A stretch of 13,089 nt of DNA from a bacterium (lineage in GTDB: Bacteria > JALSQH01), in assembly GCA_027004335.1 (NCBI GenBank), contig JALTID010000017.1, positions 1 through 13,089 of the forward strand, written 5' to 3'. Under the pieces are notes generated by a model, which made no database searches, was not told where the DNA came from, and saw only the letters and a list, made by a program, of their open reading frames with translations. The position numbers were made by a program, and so were the translations under genes. Shown one piece after another: positions 12,684 to 13,089 of the stretch. How positions within the stretch are numbered: position 1 is the first letter of the stretch; each line of letters begins with the position of its first letter.

Positions 12684-13089
12684 ATGAAAGTTATAGGCTT
12701 AACAGGTGGAATTGGCACCGGTAAAAGCACAGTAGCTGAATTATTTAGGAAAAGAGGAGTTCCAGTAATTAATCTTGACCAGATTGTAAGGGAGCTTCAA
12801 AAACCGGGGAGAGAAGTGTATAGAAAAATAGTTTTAGAATTCGGAGAAAAAATTTTAGAGGAGAACGGAGAAATAAACAGGAGAAAGTTAGGAGAGATTG
12901 TTTTTTCTGATGCTGGTAAAAGAGAAAAACTGAACAGGATAGTACATCCCCCTGTTCTTGATAAGTTAAAAGATACTCTCTTTAATCATGAAAAACAGGG
13001 AGTATCATTAGTTATTGTGGAGATTCCCCTGTTATTTGAACTAAGACTTGAGAATCTTTTTGACGCAGTAGTAGTAGTTTATGCTCCAG
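12684..13089 (+). CDS. coaE: Dephospho-CoA kinase, 3' end missing
   Basis: The product phosphorylates the ribose 3'-OH of dephospho-CoA, the last step of coenzyme A synthesis, in the cytosol. The first 135 residues are present. The P-loop TGGIGTGKST is at residues 7-16, NLDQIVREL (the Asp at about 32) fits the substrate-binding strand, IVHPPV matches the family's HP motif near residue 87, and EIPLLFE is the conserved (D/E)xPLLFE block. ATG 12684 is the natural start because the P-loop follows at the usual distance. There is no Shine-Dalgarno site, and no promoter is visible between the hairpin and the ATG, so transcription probably reads through from the OmpA-family gene. The window ends before the C-terminal third. 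Confidence 0.93.
   Translation, partial: MKVIGLTGGIGTGKSTVAELFRKRGVPVINLDQIVRELQKPGREVYRKIVLEFGEKILEENGEINRRKLGEIVFSDAGKREKLNRIVHPPVLDKLKDTLFNHEKQGVSLVIVEIPLLFELRLENLFDAVVVVYAP

Noticed and set aside
1-13089. Mobile elements, CRISPR arrays, tRNA or rRNA genes, defence systems
   Set aside because: No transposase or integrase motifs, regularly spaced direct repeats, cloverleaf-like segments or defence-type domains were seen on either strand.

Overview
The window is an AT-rich stretch of chromosome from a bacterium with two membranes. The evidence for an outer membrane is a 931-residue protein with a signal peptide, a probable beta-barrel and a C-terminal OmpA peptidoglycan-binding domain, plus two SurA/PrsA-like lipoproteins. 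Proteins are rich in Lys, Glu and Ile, and a THEP1-type NTPase is present, a family common in thermophiles. I suspect a thermophilic or deep-branching uncultured lineage but cannot name one. I see no phage, transposon, CRISPR, tRNA or rRNA. Most genes look like ordinary housekeeping and envelope genes.

Layout. (1) Positions 1-2550, minus strand: an operon of a THEP1 NTPase, a parvulin-type lipoprotein, and a second, divergent parvulin-type lipoprotein that runs off the left edge. The translation start of the second lipoprotein lies inside what reads as an intrinsic terminator. (2) 2656-5297, plus strand: an unknown three-segment membrane protein, a ketopantoate-reductase-like dehydrogenase and an SDR39U1/TIGR01777-type epimerase, tightly packed. 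(3) 5282-6062: the broken remains of a minus-strand secreted-protein gene, and a compact divergent promoter region. (4) 6063-7808: a DnaK/Hsp70 homologue without the helical lid, ending in a basic amphipathic tail. (5) 7798-8241, minus: a 147-residue protein I do not recognise, overlapping its neighbours at both ends. (6) 8212-12652, plus: a secreted SpoIID-type protein with an N-terminal TPR-like region, then a large OmpA-family protein with five tandem carboxypeptidase-regulatory-like domains. (7) 12684 to the right edge: the start of coaE (dephospho-CoA kinase).

How it fits together. Much of the window concerns the cell envelope: periplasmic or outer-membrane folding (parvulins), glycan-strand cleavage (SpoIID domain) and anchoring of the outer membrane to peptidoglycan (OmpA). 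A recurrent regulatory theme is that several first genes of transcription units have no Shine-Dalgarno sequence and have a -10 element only 7-13 bases before the start codon, as expected for leaderless or nearly leaderless mRNAs. Most operon-internal genes have strong GGAGG-type sites.

The most unusual points are the terminator/start-site overlap at 818-853, the lidless Hsp70, the head-to-head overlap of two genes at 8212-8241, and the leaderless promoter pattern. I did not find a clear new defence or mobile system.
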